A stretch of 64,000 nucleotides of DNA from Hsuehochloa calcarea (GCA_036346395.1 CM070609.1:47998777-48062776), one strand, 5' to 3'. Positions 1 to 11,840 are shown, counted from the stretch's first letter. Notes: generated from the sequence alone by a model not told the origin. Translations and numbers: made by a program.

Positions 1-573
1 CTGTAACACCCTGGCTATTCAGAAGCCAAGATGTCACGCAAATATAATAAATACTAAGAGTATACAACAATACCAGGTTAATCAGGCTCAATTAACAATA
101 TTCCATAAGGAACGACAATAAACGAATACAGTTTCATGGGGAGGAATGGAAAACATACATAATAGAATGTACGGTAGGCATTACCAAAATTGGATTATTA
201 CAATTTCAAAATTTATCAAATAGTTGACATGACTGAAAGATAACAATAGTTAATCTGGTTTGATAAAGGTGATGTTCAGCGTGCTGGACTACCCCTCAAA
301 AGGTCTTGCCTTCTTCCTCATTTACCTAAATAAAACATACAAAGCAAGGATGAGCCAAAGACTCAGCAAGTACTTTAACGAACAACAGAAATATTAAGAG
401 AACAAAACAAACACAATCAACTTGGGAAAAACATCTCCGAACATATACGGGAATGAATGGAATGGAATAATGCAATGAAAGAATGGACTGCTCACAACTT
501 ATACCGGTGTAATGAGCGACACACCCGTCGGTGTTCACTTAAGCCCGTACTTATCAAAGTCGGGGACCCAAAT

Positions 574-599
574 TCCGTATGAAGAACGTTTCATACGGA
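574..599. other. Hairpin in LTR-A
   Basis: A 10-bp perfect stem (574-583 with 590-599; core CCGTATGAA/TTCATACGG) closes a 6-base loop. It sits about 575-600 bp from the LTR 3' end. The same stem occurs in the sister LTR at 49980-50003, and unrelated stems sit at the equivalent place in two other LTR families of the window. Confidence 0.7.
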
Positions 600-637
600 T
601 GTCCAAGATTGCCCACATTGGCGTGGTGGGTCTTACA

Positions 638-695
638 TGCCCATACTGGAATTGATGGGACTTTTGCGTGCCCATACTGGAATTGATGGGACTTA
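638..695 (-). repeat. Tandem CCCAT...ATGGG units
   Basis: Two near-identical units of about 26 bp (638-663 and 669-695) each contain CCCAT, ten bases, then ATGGG, so each can fold on itself. LTR-B carries four related units at 49853-49976. They lie next to the 574-599 hairpin. Confidence 0.65.
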
Positions 696-2173
696 CAAAT
701 TTCCACTTCCGTGGACAACATGAAACAAATGCATGAACGGAATGAACTTCATGCAATGAAATCTTATCGCATCATAATGAAGAAATATACATAGCATATG
801 AACATGAATAGCAAGTCTAACAATTCATCCACACATAATCATCACCATTCATTATGATAAGACAAGGTACTTGCCTTCCGCGCTGTGATGTGTTAGGAGG
901 CAACGACAGTGTTTCTCCACTCACTGCCCTACCGCCTACACAAATATTTATTCGAACTAAGAATAACAAGACATGACGTGGCTACAAGCATTTTACTATA
1001 ACCCACTAGCTAACCAACATAACCAAAGACAAAAAATTATGAATTAACTAATCAACACGATTTCAGCCCTTCTGATCGACGGTACAAGAAAAATTGTAAT
1101 TAAATATCTGTAACTCATAACGACTTGAAACCAGTGCTCAATTAATCTTAGCGAACCAGGCTACAAAACTCTAGTTGATGAGGTTCTATGATTCGGCCAA
1201 AACAGTGGGATAAACAACATTTGAAAGCAACTGACAGACATCTGCCCAAATTACAGAACAGTAGCAAAGAAATTGATGTAACTTTCAATCTACTGATCCA
1301 ATGGAGGTGATCTTTATCAACTTAGAAATATAATTTAAAGGACTACAATAACCTATTTGTGTGGAGGTTCTGAATCTGACAATAACTAAATCAAAACCGA
1401 GGAACAATCCGACAGTACCCAGATCCAAGACAGACAGAGCAGCGTGCGGTTAAAAATTAATATCTCCCTAACCGTAAGGCGGAATCTCGTGATCTTGGTG
1501 CTAAAAGAAAGCTAACGACCTGAGGAACGAAACTCTAGGAGACGAAAACCCGAGATTCGGCATCTAAAGGGTCGAAACTGGCCGCGCAAGGTGATGGATG
1601 TGTTCTGGAATTTCTGGAACATGAACTTATTTAAATCTAATCAACCAATATGCAATCAAATCGAACCAAACTACGACTTGGATCATTCGTTACCCTTGAA
1701 TACCTGTAGGGAGATGTGGATCCACCTCCCAAAGATCTTCCCCCTTTTTCTCCTCCCTTCCTTCTCCAATGGCCGGCCACCACGGGGACGACGGAGGACC
1801 GGAGACGCCGACGGAAGGAGGTGACTTCGGGGATCACCGGGGGCAGCAACCGGGGAGGAGGGGACGCCGGGGAGGGGAGGAGGCACCAGATTTGGGAGAG
1901 GAGAAGATGGGGGTGGCGGCCACAAGGGGGAAAGAGGAGGAAATGGGGGGAGGCGGCTAGGGTTGGGGCGCCTCCCCCCCCATGGCCGGCCCCCCTTGGC
2001 CGGCCCCCCTTGGGTCGGCCTCCCCCTCTTGGGCCACCTGGGCTACGGTCCACGACCCAGGTTGTCATATTTTTGTGAAAAACCCCCTTCTCCACAATAA
2101 AAATCTAATTCTTTAAATTCTTTTCCGTCCCAGACTTCTTTTAAAATCTCCCGATTTGAATCCGGGTATTACA

Positions 2174-2568
2174 GCAGCACAACCCTTGGTCGACCTCCTC
2201 ATGTTCTCCCCCCCTTATATATTGCATGCAGCCACCACAGTTTAGGGTTGTATTTTTTCTTAGATTATTCTGCCTTTGCAATTTCGCCGTTTACGGTTTG
2301 AGAAACCCCACTTTATGAACTTCATCCAAATCCGTAATATATTTCAGATTGCATCTATCTTGTTCTTGTGAGTTGCTTCAATTGCTTGCAGGAACCATAA
2401 CCCTCGTGGTAAGGTCGATCACATGCGAGCATGGTTGATAACGATAGTTGTGCGGGTGTAGCGAATTGTGAGGTGAAAATCTGCGGGTCGGAAGCCTCAA
2501 AGCATCAACGTTCTCACGACAAAACAAATCGAACCTATCGGAAGATCGGGCCGCTGTTTACTCATCAA
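2174..2568 (+). repeat. CRM-like Ty3 LTR fragment, 3' part
   Basis: This aligns by eye with the 3' half of the LTR at 56077-57025: both share the block AGATTATTCTGC, AGATTGCATCT and GGTTGATAAC, and both end ...CATCA. The left part is missing because LTR-A abuts it. The small ORF inside (2431-2625) is not convincing as a gene. Confidence 0.6.
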
Positions 2569-2983
2569 AACCATGCTGATGTCAGGTCTAAGGATTATAC
2601 ATCATCATTACTAGAGACCAACTAATGACACATAGATTCATAACAATCTGAATAGTATCTCAATGATGGGTATATCCAACCCCATGTTCTCTATCATGCG
2701 CTCACATTATTGATTCGATATCCCTCTATCCATAACCGGTAAAACATGGTCATCAATCAATACATGTGCTAGTCATAGAGTCACTATGTTCCGACCAGTG
2801 ACCTCCGACCATGGATACATTTAGAATGACATCATATAAGTTAAAGAGTTCCACCAACAAGTCACATACTTATTGATCTATAACTGATGATTCATTCAAG
2901 GAACACGATAACATATTATCAAAGTCGTGAGCATAATGAAATATCATCATCTCTATGATTGCCTCTAGGGCATATTTCCAACA
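2569..2983 (-). repeat. Angela/BARE-type Copia LTR fragment
   Basis: On the minus strand the fragment starts TGTTGGAAATATGCCC and matches the beginning of the LTR at 59854 (with its nested insertion removed) for about 410 bp. It then stops abruptly at the CATCA end of the preceding LTR, so about 1.2 kb of the LTR 3' end is missing. It directly abuts the last codons of the SIRE-A pol with no clear polypurine tract. It may therefore be a separate insertion rather than SIRE-A's own LTR. Confidence 0.65.
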
Positions 2984-3409
2984 ATTTAACTCATTTCTCA
3001 ACTTGTAAAACTGGCTCTGATTTAATGGTTTGTTGAAGACATCGACTAATTGATCATCGGTCCGTATGTGGCTAATAATTATGTCTCCTTTGCTAACATG
3101 ATCTCTCAAGAAATAGTGACGTATATCTATATATTTGGTTCTTAAGTGTTGGACCGGATTATTTGCAATGTTTACGACACTTTCATTATCACACAAAATA
3201 GGCATGTTTTCAAATTTAATTCTATAATCCATCAAAGTTTGCCTCATCCATAGCAAATGGGCACAACAAGTTCCCGTAGAAACATATTCGGCTCCGGTGG
3301 TGGATAGGGCTACGGAATTTTGTTTCTGGGATGACCATGGAACTAAAGATCTTCCTAGGAATTGATAAACTACCTTAGGTGCTTCTTCTATCCACTTTGC
3401 AACACGCAT
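2984..3409 (-). pseudogene. SIRE-A RNase H domain
   Basis: The reading frame carries the Copia RNase H signatures WSSQKQNSVALST, GAEYVS, LLWMRQTL, LCDNESVVNIANNP, HIDIRHYFLRDHV-type text (here YIDIRHYFLRDHV) and VFNKPL. In the family this domain degrades the RNA strand of the RNA-DNA hybrid in the cytoplasmic particle. The open frame runs past NELN straight into the adjoining Angela-type LTR, so the last about 38 residues are LTR-encoded rather than native. It is the best preserved block of SIRE-A. Confidence 0.8.
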
Positions 3410-4400
3410 AATCGAAATCTGAATATCCGATTAATTCAAATTTTTGCACCTTTAGGATATCATGAGCCAATGCTAGAGGAATATTTTAAATGAGCCAATG
3501 CTAGAGGAATATTTTAAATATCTTATAATTCTTTTCACTGCCACTAAATGACACTCTTTTGGTGATGCTTGAAATCGTGCACACATGCAAACACTAAACA
3601 TGATATTAGGCCTAGATGCGGTAAGATAAAAGCAAACTATCAATCATTGATCTATAAAACTTTAAATCTACCTATTTACCTTCCTCATTCCTCATTTAGA
3701 TCAAGATGCATGTTTGTTGCCATAGGAGTCTTGATGGGCTTTGCGTCTTCCATGCCAAACTTTTTGATAAAGTCCTTTACGTTTTTTTTTGCTCACGAAA
3801 GTTCCATGTTTGAATTGCTTGATTTGAAGTCCAAGAAAATAGCTAAGTTCTCCGATCATGGACATTTCAAATTCCCTAAATATGATATCACTAAATTATT
3901 TGAAAAAAATGATGATTAGTAGATCCAAAGATAATATCATCAACATAAATTTCACATAGAAAGAAATGATCATCTAAAACTTTTATAAATAAGGTTGTGT
4001 CAACTTTTTCAATTTCCAATCCTTTTGAGAGTAGAAAATCTAGAAAGCGTTCATATCAACCTCTAGGAGCTTGTTTGAGACCATAAAGAGCCTTGGAGAG
4101 TTTATATGCATGATTTGGATTCTTTGGATCTTCAAAACTGGGTGGTTGTTCAACTAATACATGTTTGGATATTTTTTTATTTAGAAAATCACTTTTAACA
4201 TCCATTTGAAATAATTTAATATCAAAGCATGATGCAAAAGCAAGTAATATCCGAATTGACTCAAGTCTAGCTACGAGAGCGAAGGTTTCACCGAAATTCA
4301 AACATTCGACTTGAGAGTATCCTTGAGCAATTAGTCTAGTTTTTTTCTCACAACCATTCCACTCTCATCTTGCTTGTTTCTAAAGACACATTTTGTACTG
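3410..4400 (-). pseudogene. SIRE-A reverse transcriptase remnant
   Basis: Copia RT motifs are readable in several frames. The upstream part (4301-4056) has RLESIRILLAFA, FQMDVKSDFLN, VEQPPSFEDPKNPNHAYKLS and ALYGLKQAPRG. The catalytic YVDD lies at 3936-3947, followed after a frameshift by REFEMS-type and YFLGLQIKQF text near 3800-3870. Near 3450-3510 an in-place repeat of GAGCCAATGCTAGAGGAATATTTTAAAT adds another break. No single frame spans the domain, so it is inactive. Confidence 0.75.
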
Positions 4401-4816
4401 ATTATGTTTTGTTCCTTGGTTCTATCCAACAACATCTAAATATTATTTCAGATGAAGTTGTTTAGTTCTTCATGTATAGCATTCACCCAATCTGGATCGA
4501 CGAGTGCTTCATCTACATGTTTTGGCTCAAAAGAAGAGACAAAAGAGTAATGCTCACAAAAAGAAGAAACACGAGATCGAGTTTGGACACTCTTACTTAT
4601 ATCACCCAATATTTGGTCTATTGGATTATCCTTTGCAATTGCATTGCGAATATTTGTAGGTAAGTTTGGTGGTTATCCATCTTCCTTGTTGTCCTCTTCA
4701 TTTATTTGCATTTAACTTGTTGTGGAAGAGGTAGGAGATTCGACTTGAGTAGAAAATGGTGAATCATTTAAATATTCCCATGGCTCGATATCACCTATTT
4801 GCATACTCTTCATTGA
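4401..4816 (-). pseudogene. SIRE-A integrase-RT linker remnant
   Basis: This segment lies between integrase and RT of SIRE-A in the correct orientation, where SIRE pol has a poorly conserved hinge. I see no domain motif, only short broken frames on both strands. The plus-strand ORF at 4472-4663 has no recognisable content. Confidence 0.45.
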
Positions 4817-5700
4817 TTATCTCAATGCTTTGTCACCTACATTATCCAAAATTTGTTGCTTTTCTCGAGAGCAAATAGTTTCATCAAATTGCATATCATG
4901 AGTTCCTTCAACTAAACTAGAGTTTTTTTTGTTAAAGACACAATAAGCTTTACTATTTGATGAATAGCCAATTAGGAAACTAACATCGCAACGACTTGCA
5001 AATTTTAAAAGACGGATACCTTTTCTTATAATATAACAATTGTAACCAAAGACACGAAAATAAGAGATGCTTGGTTTTCTTCCAACAAGGAGTTCATAGG
5101 AAGTCTTTTCAAAATGCGATGCAAATAGAGACGATTTATGGCATGACAAGCGGTATTAATTGCTTCTGCCTAAAAACTATCGGAAGTATTATACTCATCA
5201 AGTATTATCTTAGTCATTTCAATTAATGTTCATTTTTTCCTTTCGAAAAAATTATTTCGCTCCGGAGTGTAGGTAGTGGAAAGTTCATGCTTTATTCCAA
5301 GTTCATCATAAAAATCTTCAATTTTAGTGTTCTTGAACTCGGAGACATTATCACTACGAATTTTCTTAATTTGGAAATCAAATTCATTTTGAGCCCTTTG
5401 AGCAAAACTTTTAAAAATACTGGAGGTTTCGACTTTGTCATGTAGGAAGAAAACCCATGTATATCTTGAGTAATCATCCACAATGACAAAACAATAGCTA
5501 TTACCCCCAATGGTCTTAAAGGTTGTTGGCCCAAATAAATACATATGTAAGAATTCTAGTAGCTCAGAGGTTGACATAATACTTTTGGAAGGATGAGAGT
5601 TTGAAACTTTCTTTCTAACTTGACAAGCACTACATAATTTATTTCTCTCAAACTTCACATCTTTCAAGCCAACCAATAAGTCATGTTTGAAAAGTTTTTT
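4817..5700 (-). pseudogene. SIRE-A integrase remnant
   Basis: Two frames cover a Copia integrase, which joins cDNA to host DNA. The first (5676-5230) has the second half of the zinc finger (CSACQVRKK), the core VDDYSRYTWVFFL with its catalytic Asp, IRSDNVSEFKN with the second Asp, and HELSTTYTPERN ending shortly after. The second (5149-4817) has YELLVGRKPSISYFRVFGYNCYI and FLIGYSSNSKAYCVFN, the usual C-terminal motifs. A frame break separates them near 5150-5230, and TPQ(Q)N of the family is altered to TPERN. It is degenerate but clearly recognisable. Confidence 0.8.
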
Positions 5701-6160
5701 AAGTTGAAGTCAACCACTAGCCTTCAATGCTAAAACCAACTCAAAGAGGTTTTTGCAATTAAACATGTTTTCAAACACGAATCATTTGAAGAGAAATCCA
5801 CTGAATAAAGATTTCCAAACCGAAATCCTTTAAAAGCTATAGAGTTATCTTTTTCATTTGAAATGGAAACTCCATCATGAGAAAATGTGCAACATTAAGC
5901 CAAGATCACATATTTGAGCAACAGATAGTAAATTAAAATTTAGTGAATCAACTACATACACATTTGATATAGAAAGGTCATTTGAGATAGCAATTTTACC
6001 CAAACTAAGTACCTTACCTTTGCTATTGTCCCCGAATGTGATCTTGACATTTCCTTTTCCATTCTCGATTGTGGTGAACATTTTTCTATCACCGATCATG
6101 TGTTGGGCACACCCGCTATTGAGTATCTAATGTTTTCCACCGGTCTTGTAATTCACCTAC
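5701..6160 (-). pseudogene. SIRE-A protease / pre-integrase remnant
   Basis: The frame at 6099-5875 carries MIGDRKMFT, ITFGDNSKGKVLSLGKIAI and SLNFNLLSVAQICDLGL, the conserved block after the Copia aspartic protease active site. The catalytic Asp-Ser-Gly should lie just upstream of MIGD and is not intact in an open frame. The remaining text to 5701 is the degraded join towards integrase. Confidence 0.75.
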
Positions 6161-6894
6161 AAATCAATAATTTAGTTCTTTTAGGTACCTAGATTTGTTT
6201 GGGTCCTTAAAGGTTAGTAACCAAGGGTTTGGGCACCCAAATACCATTCTTTTTGGCGCCTAAAATTGAAGTATCAATGAATTTTACCACAACTTTACCA
6301 TCTTTAGATTTCTAAGCATGTAGTATAAATCATAAATGCCATAGAATTTGGTTTTAGAAATTGAGCATACATTTTATAGATGTCCTACATTATGCATTAT
6401 GACATTTATAACAATACTTTCTATTTTCTTTTACGAACCATGTGGGCTTGTAAATTTTTTCTTACCTTTTTTGGAAATAAACCTAAGTCCTTTATTAAAT
6501 GAGCATCTTTGTTCACTCAATAACCTATCAAGGGTAGCTTTTCCCTTGAAGCTTCTTTCCAAGCTCTTGCTTAGCTTGGTGACTTGCTCTCTTAATACAT
6601 TATTTTCAACAATGAGCAAGGGATCATAAGACTTAGCCATACTAGAATTAGAATCTATTTTAGAACAACATGGCATGGCTAATAGATCATCGCAAGAAGT
6701 AGAAGTACTAGTCATGGATATGATTTTTGGAGTACCTTCTACACTAAATATCTCTTTAATAATATCATAAGAAATTCCAATATTTGAATGAAATTTCTCA
6801 CCATCCTTAAGAAGGAGAGAGCCATGAGCTTTCTTTAGCTCCTCGTACGAGTATTTTAGAGAGAGATACTCTTTCTTCATGTCGATGATCGAGT
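6161..6894 (-). pseudogene. SIRE-A gag C-terminal part
   Basis: The frame 6931-6431 encodes a coiled-coil-rich SIRE gag segment (DMKKEYLSLKYSYEELKKAH, CDDLLAMPCC, NNVLREQVTKLSKSLE, ATLDRLLSEQRCS). Downstream near 6340-6420 a CYKCHN knuckle start is followed by a stop, so the CCHC finger that would bind RNA is broken. The frame's first residues (from 6931 to 6895) come from the adjoining solo LTR, not from gag. Confidence 0.7.
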
Positions 6895-7579
6895 TGCCGA
6901 TCTTAGGAAATAAAATAGAGGAAAATGGCAAAGAGTTCTTGTAAGAGAATGAGATTGCTCTTTATTACTATGAACTAGATTCTTTACAAGGGGTGCCTTC
7001 AACAAGGCGGTGGACTAATCCTAATTACACTTAGTGTAGTGCTTCCTGTGCTATTGAATCAGAGTTGAAATATGAATCTAATGTCGATTGTGATGCTTTA
7101 ATCCGATGCCCTTGTTCCTCTGTGCTCCGTCTTTAAATAGTCATCGAAGAGGTGGCAGCTACTCCTAGAGAAGGGGTCTGTTGGAAGTGACGCACTCGGT
7201 CGGAGGGTCAGTTACAGTCAATGAAACATTAACTGGTTGTCAGTTAGTGTCTGTGAGATATTCAATCATATAGTGGTTATTGTCAGTGTCTTAGGACCAT
7301 GAAACGTCGCATGTTATGGAGTAAATATATCATGTGTTCCATTCATCACACGGTAAGGAAATACACTTAGATTCGAATCCAAGTGTCATTTCATAGCTTT
7401 CACGAGCAGTCATCTGGTCGGGGATTGGGTGCAAGACCTCATCTGACCAAGGTAATCTTCAAGTAACCTCTAGAATCCGTACAACCACAGGGATCATTAG
7501 CCTTAGGCATTACGACCACGAAGACATATTGTCTTCTATTATGTATTAAATTAATACATAGAGATTTTAATCCTCATCA
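6895..7579 (-). repeat. Solo LTR, Tat-like
   Basis: The segment runs from TGCCGATCTTA to TCCTCATCA on the plus strand, resembling the Tat LTR at 38505-39315 (TGTCGG...TCCTCGTCA) in termini, in an inverted TATA-like box (TTTAAATA near 7132) and in general layout. SIRE gag coding text continues in the same frame on both sides, so this is an insertion. I do not see matching 5-bp duplications (CGAGT before, CTTCA after), so the exact ends or lineage could be off. Confidence 0.5.
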
Positions 7580-7969
7580 CTTCAAGACTTTTAATTTTGA
7601 CTTCTTCTTTCCAAGATATTCATTTAATTCTTCAAACATATCCATTAATTCATTATATGAAGGTTCACTGTTATTAATGGATTGTACATGTTCTCCTCTT
7701 GCCATGAGACATATAGGAGTGGAGAAGAGTGATGATGCTTCATTTATTGCAATTCCAATAAGTCACTTCTTCTTGGAGGATTCGTCATCATCAGAGTCGC
7801 AGTTCGAATGCTCCTCATCGGAGTTCCACTCCCCGATATGAGCCTCACTCTTGCCATCTTTGTGAAGCTTTCTGAAAAGCTTCTTTTTCCATTGAATTCT
7901 TTCTTCTTCAATGACTTGGCCTTGCCATCCTTCGTGTTTCGGCAATGAGAGGCAATATTCCCTCCCACT
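7580..7969 (-). pseudogene. SIRE-A gag middle part
   Basis: Minus-strand text reads TKDGKAKSLKKKEFNGK, then in a shifted frame KMARVR / HIGEWNSDEEHSNCDSDDDESSKKK and NELMDMFEELNEYLGKK, typical of the charged region between the UBN2 domain and the knuckle in SIRE gag. At 7969/7970 it changes abruptly to Tekay-C LTR sequence. The matching upstream gag continues at 25133, which brackets the Tekay-C insertion. Confidence 0.7.
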
Positions 7970-9772
7970 CAAGCATAGCCAAAACTTAGACCTTAAACAG
8001 ATGCTTGTTATTAAGGTATGATCTAAATGATAATATTCCTTTAATGAATGAGTGGTAGTGAGTGCAACCAAAGCAATCCTACTCCCTCCCATGCATGCCG
8101 TCGGCAAACGAAGTACCTAAAACATAACAACAGCAAGAGTGAGTTCAAGACTGAGCAAAGTACAGTCAGTAAGATAATGGCAATTGCAACTATAACTATT
8201 GGCATCCATCCACAACTATCCATAATAAACATGGCTCATGCTTATGCGATGCAACTGTTCAAATGCACTTTTCTTTCTCTCTTTTGCATATACCGGTATT
8301 GCGGAGTGTGCATCCATCGATGCACACCCATGCCTGTGCCTTCTAGCACAGGGACCTTAGCCCATACTCCACAAGTATGGGGACCCAAAAGCCCATCATA
8401 TTCATGACGGGGACCTCAACTAAAGCTTGGTCACCACGTGACCATGCCTCCAATATGATATCATGATGCACATGGTCAATACTTTAAATCATCATGCATA
8501 AATGAAACTTACGCATACTTCTTTCATTGGCGAGCATTGATATCCATAACATTCGAGCTTCCATGATTAACACAATATACTCATAACATAGTAAATATAA
8601 ACAAACGATCACGCACAATTTACCACTACTGTACTTGCCTGTTTCTTTCTTTTCCCCTACGGCACACGAAGAAGCAAAATGGGTGTCTTTACTTCGGAAC
8701 TCCGCCTCCTACACAAGCATAGTGGTAACAATAAATACGCTGAAAGGTGGACTCCGATTACACCGCTTAATCCAATTCCTCAAGCCCTAAGGTTCGAATA
8801 GAAGTTCTACCCAAATCCCCCGGCAGACTGGCAGAAAGCTTCCCGGGACATCTGTACTAAAAATATCATAACTTTCACTACGAAACTCGGATCAATGTGA
8901 TCTTGGTCTCTATGGAATCATGACAAAACTTTCTACAAAAACCTAGTCGGGCTAGTCCCTGGTTCCGCCTCCTACTAGCCCTAATATTCAGGTGAAGTTC
9001 TCTGTCCTAACAATCTGACAGACAGAAAATAGCGACGGTAAAAGTTGCATAACTTTTGATTGAAAACTCTAAAAATTGTGTTCTTTATCAACATGGAAAT
9101 CTTACAGAATTATCTACACCATTAATTTTGGGTGGCATTTCTGATTCGGCCTCTAAAAATTCAAATTGGCCAGACAAGACAATCTGCCAATTCACGTCAA
9201 CCCTCCTGGACAGTCGCGGTAAAACTAGCATAACTCTTAAACCGTAACTCCAAATCAGGTGATCTTAGTGTCAAATGAAATCTAAAACCAAGTGCTACAA
9301 CTTTCTAAGAGGTGATCAGATCAGAAAACATATGTGTCTTACCCAAAACTGACGAGCAACCACGCTGCACAAATCTGATCTGCTACCTCTCCTTGGTTGG
9401 CCCTCCAAAAGTCGCCTCCTCGCCTTCCTTCCAATGGACCACCGCAACGGGCTTCACCGGGGAGGGAGAAGGGGCTGTGGAGAAGGTGGTGGCGCAGGGG
9501 AGAGGTGGGGAGGCGGCGCCTGCAGGGGAAGGTGGAGGCGGCGGCTCACAATGGGGGAGGGGGAAAAGGGGGAGGGGGATTAGGGTTTTTGGGGGGTGGG
9601 CACCCCCCGTTGGCTGGCCACAAGAAGACCCCTCCTGGGCCGCGGCCCAGACCCAGGTTGTCGAATAAGATCAAATAACCCCCTGTCGTTTCATGTTTTA
9701 CAATTCCGCTTATTCCCTTTTCTCCTCCCGGCTAATTCTGTAATTTACCGATCCGATTTCCGGGGTATTACA
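7970..9772 (-). repeat. Tekay-C 3' LTR, outer end missing
   Basis: The inner end TGTAATACCCCGG (minus strand) is exactly at 9772, next to the PPT. Positions 7970-8057 match 15821-15912 of the 5' LTR, and 9008-9772 match 24401-25132. The middle 8058-9007 has no counterpart in the 5' LTR. A GC-rich block lies at 9395-9660. The ORFs here are compositional only. Confidence 0.8.
8306..8327. other. Hairpin in Tekay-C LTR
   Basis: A perfect 9-bp stem (GTGTGCATC, 8306-8314, with GATGCACAC, 8319-8327) closes a 4-base loop. A 10-bp palindrome ATACCGGTAT (8290-8299) and a weaker CCATACT...AGTATGG stem (about 8363-8381) flank it. The position corresponds to the hairpins of the other Tekay LTRs. Confidence 0.7.
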
Positions 9773-9785
9773 TTCTACCCCCCTT
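9773..9785 (-). other. Polypurine tract of Tekay-C
   Basis: The minus strand reads AAGGGGGGTAGAA immediately before the LTR start. This is the second-strand primer site and fixes the 3' LTR boundary. The Tekay-D tract at 34629-34640 is almost identical. Confidence 0.8.
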
Positions 9786-9853
9786 AAATAGAATTCGACC
9801 CTGGATTCTACCAAGGTTAACACGCCAGAGCAGAAGCTACTAAAACCATGATA

Positions 9854-11275
9854 TCACCTACCTGTGGTAAATAATTCTGGAAATTGCTCGCGCATGCGAG
9901 ATTCCAACTCCCAAGTGGCTTCCCTCTCTGTTTGGTGTGTCCATAATACTTTGACATATACCAACGTCTTGTGCCTCAGCACTCGCTCTGACCTTTCCAA
10001 AATACGCACTGGTCGAGACTCAACTGTGAGGTCTTGCTCAATTGTCAGTGGCTCTAATGAAATCTTATGCTCTGGGTCCTTCAAAAACTTCCTCAGCATC
10101 GAAACGTGAAACACGTTGTGGACTCCTCGCATGGACTCTGGAAGGTCCAGGCGATAGGATAGCTTCCCAATCCTAGCCATAATCGGGAACGGTCCGACAT
10201 ACCTTGGGCTAAGCTTCCCTTTAGTACCGAATCGGACAATGCCTTTGGTAGGAGACACTCTCAAAAGCACCTGGTCTCCCACCTCAAACTCCAAGTCACG
10301 TCTCCTCACATCTGCATAACTTTTCTGCCTGCTCTGCGCTGCTAGCAGATTATGTCTCACCATTGCTACATGCTCAACTGTCTTCTGAATCCATTCCGGT
10401 CCCAAAACTGCTTTCTCACCCACTGCATCCCAACAGAGTGGCGATCTGCATTTCCGCCCATACAAAACCTCAAATGGTGCGGCCCTAATGCTAGAGTGGT
10501 AACTGTTATTGTAGGCAAACTCTGCAAGTGGCAACTGGTCCTCCCAACTGCCCTTCCATGACAATACGCAGGTCCGCAACATATCCTCCAAGGTCTGAAT
10601 AGTGCGCTCTGACTGCCCATCTATCTGAGGATGGAATGTTGTGCTAAGTCGAAGCTGTGTGCCCAAGGCACTCTGTAGATTCTCCCAGAATTTGGACACA
10701 AACTTCGCGTCCCTGTCCTAAATAATAGTTTTGGGCACCCCATGCAGTCTCACTATCTCGCGCACATAGATAGGAGCTAGATCACTCGCTGAACTGGTTG
10801 TGCGAATAGGAATGAAGTGTGCAGACTTGCTGAAACGATCCACTACTACCCAAATAGCATCCTTTCCTCACGGCGAGCGAGGTAATGCCACTGCAAAATC
10901 CATCGAGATATCATCCCATGGCCACAGGGGAACTTTCAATGTCTACAATAACCCTGCAGGTCGTTTGTGTTCAGCTTTCACTTGTTGGCAAACACCGCAA
11001 GAAGCTACATAATTAGCAATGTCCACCTTCATCCTCTTCCACCAGAAGCGTTGTTTTAGATCTCGGTACATCTTAGTCTCACGGGATGAGCGGTATGCAG
11101 TGCGATGTGCCTCCCTCAAGATATCATCCTTGACCTCCGCCTTTTGTGGCACACACAGATGGCCTTTAAACAACAAGGCACCCGAAGTATCCATACTAAA
11201 ATATCCTTCTTTGCCCTCATCCAATCGCCGTCGGACCCTCTGGAGTAACCGGTCTTCTCGCTGTGCTTCCCACAC
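9854..11275 (-). pseudogene. Tekay-C integrase with chromodomain-like tail
   Basis: Reading down the minus strand there is a zinc-binding region (REAHRTAYRS..., CGVCQQVKAEHKRPAGLL), then the core (VVVDRFSKSAHFIPI, LHGVPKTI, DRDAKFVSKFWE), ERTIQTLEDMLR, the GKG-like module (YVGPFPIMARIGKLSYRLDLP) and a chromodomain-like end (VKVLWTHQTEREATWELE, FPELF). In this lineage the tail can bind heterochromatin marks and steer integration. Stops interrupt the core near 10719 and 10872, and a second zinc His expected after REAHRT appears lost. The last open frame (10699-9854) is intact for 281 codons. Confidence 0.85.
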
Positions 11276-11784
11276 GATGCAGGATAGTGATGAAGTATCA
11301 ACTGAGTCTCAACTTGCGCTGTGCCCGCATAACAGTAAGATATCTCCATGTGATCAAAATCAGGAATGAGGCACTCCAATGTAGCGGGAGTCGCCTTACG
11401 ACTGAGAGCATCCACGACCACGTTAGCCCTGCCTGGATGATACTGTATAGCCAGATCATAATCCTTTATCAACTCCAACCACCTCCTTTGCCTCAAATTC
11501 AGATCCTTCTGGGTGAAGATGTACTTGAGACTCTTGTGATCTGTGAAGATGTCACACGACTCGCCATACAGATAATGCCTCCAAATCTTGAGGGCGAAGA
11601 CAACTGCAGCCAACTCCAAGTCATGAGTAGGATAATTCTGTTCATGCTTCTTCAACTGTCTCGATGCATAGGCAACCACTTTACCGTCTTGCATAAGCAC
11701 ACAGCCTAGTCCCACTCGAGACGCATCACAATAGACGGTGAATCGCTTTCCCGGCTCAGGAAGAGTGAGAATAGGAGAGGTCAC
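11276..11784 (-). pseudogene. Tekay-C RNase H
   Basis: Motifs FTVYCDASRVGLGCVLMQDGK, AYASRQLKKHEQNYPTHDLELAAVV, FALKIWRHYLYG, IFTDHKSLKYIFTQK and QRRWLELIKDYD identify Ty3 RNase H with its catalytic Asp (DAS), Glu (DLE) and Asp (TDH) visible. It follows RT in frame order but after a frame break near 11790-11841. The end of the open frame (to 11116) runs into the integrase zinc region in a shifted frame. Confidence 0.85.
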
Positions 11785-11840
11785 CAGTTTATCATTTAAT
11801 GTGCAAAAACTGCGCTCACAATCATCAGTCCACTGAAACT

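Larger units (their letters stand above)
2..2173 (-). repeat. LTR-A, Tekay-like Ty3 LTR
   Basis: On the minus strand this runs from TGTAATACCC to GGGTGTTACA, the termini used by the other Tekay-like LTRs here. It holds a very GC-rich block (1730-2050) followed by an AT-rich tail, the same order as the LTR at 48247-50533, with which it shares many stretches (for example the GGCCGGCC-rich block and the text around 1330-1360 versus 49100-49130). The short ORFs in the GC block are compositional and show no domain. The window starts one base outside the LTR, so I cannot tell whether it is solo or belongs to an element extending left. No internal region follows on the right. Confidence 0.75.

Noticed and set aside
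1637..2095. 152-codon minus-strand ORF and overlapping frames in GC-rich DNA
   Set aside because: Pro/Gly/Arg-rich in every frame on both strands; explained by the GC block of LTR-A and repeated in sister LTRs.
9312..9678. Gly-rich ORFs of 93-118 codons, repeated at 24706-25039
   Set aside because: They lie in the GC-rich block of the two Tekay-C LTRs and show no domain; duplication follows from being LTRs.
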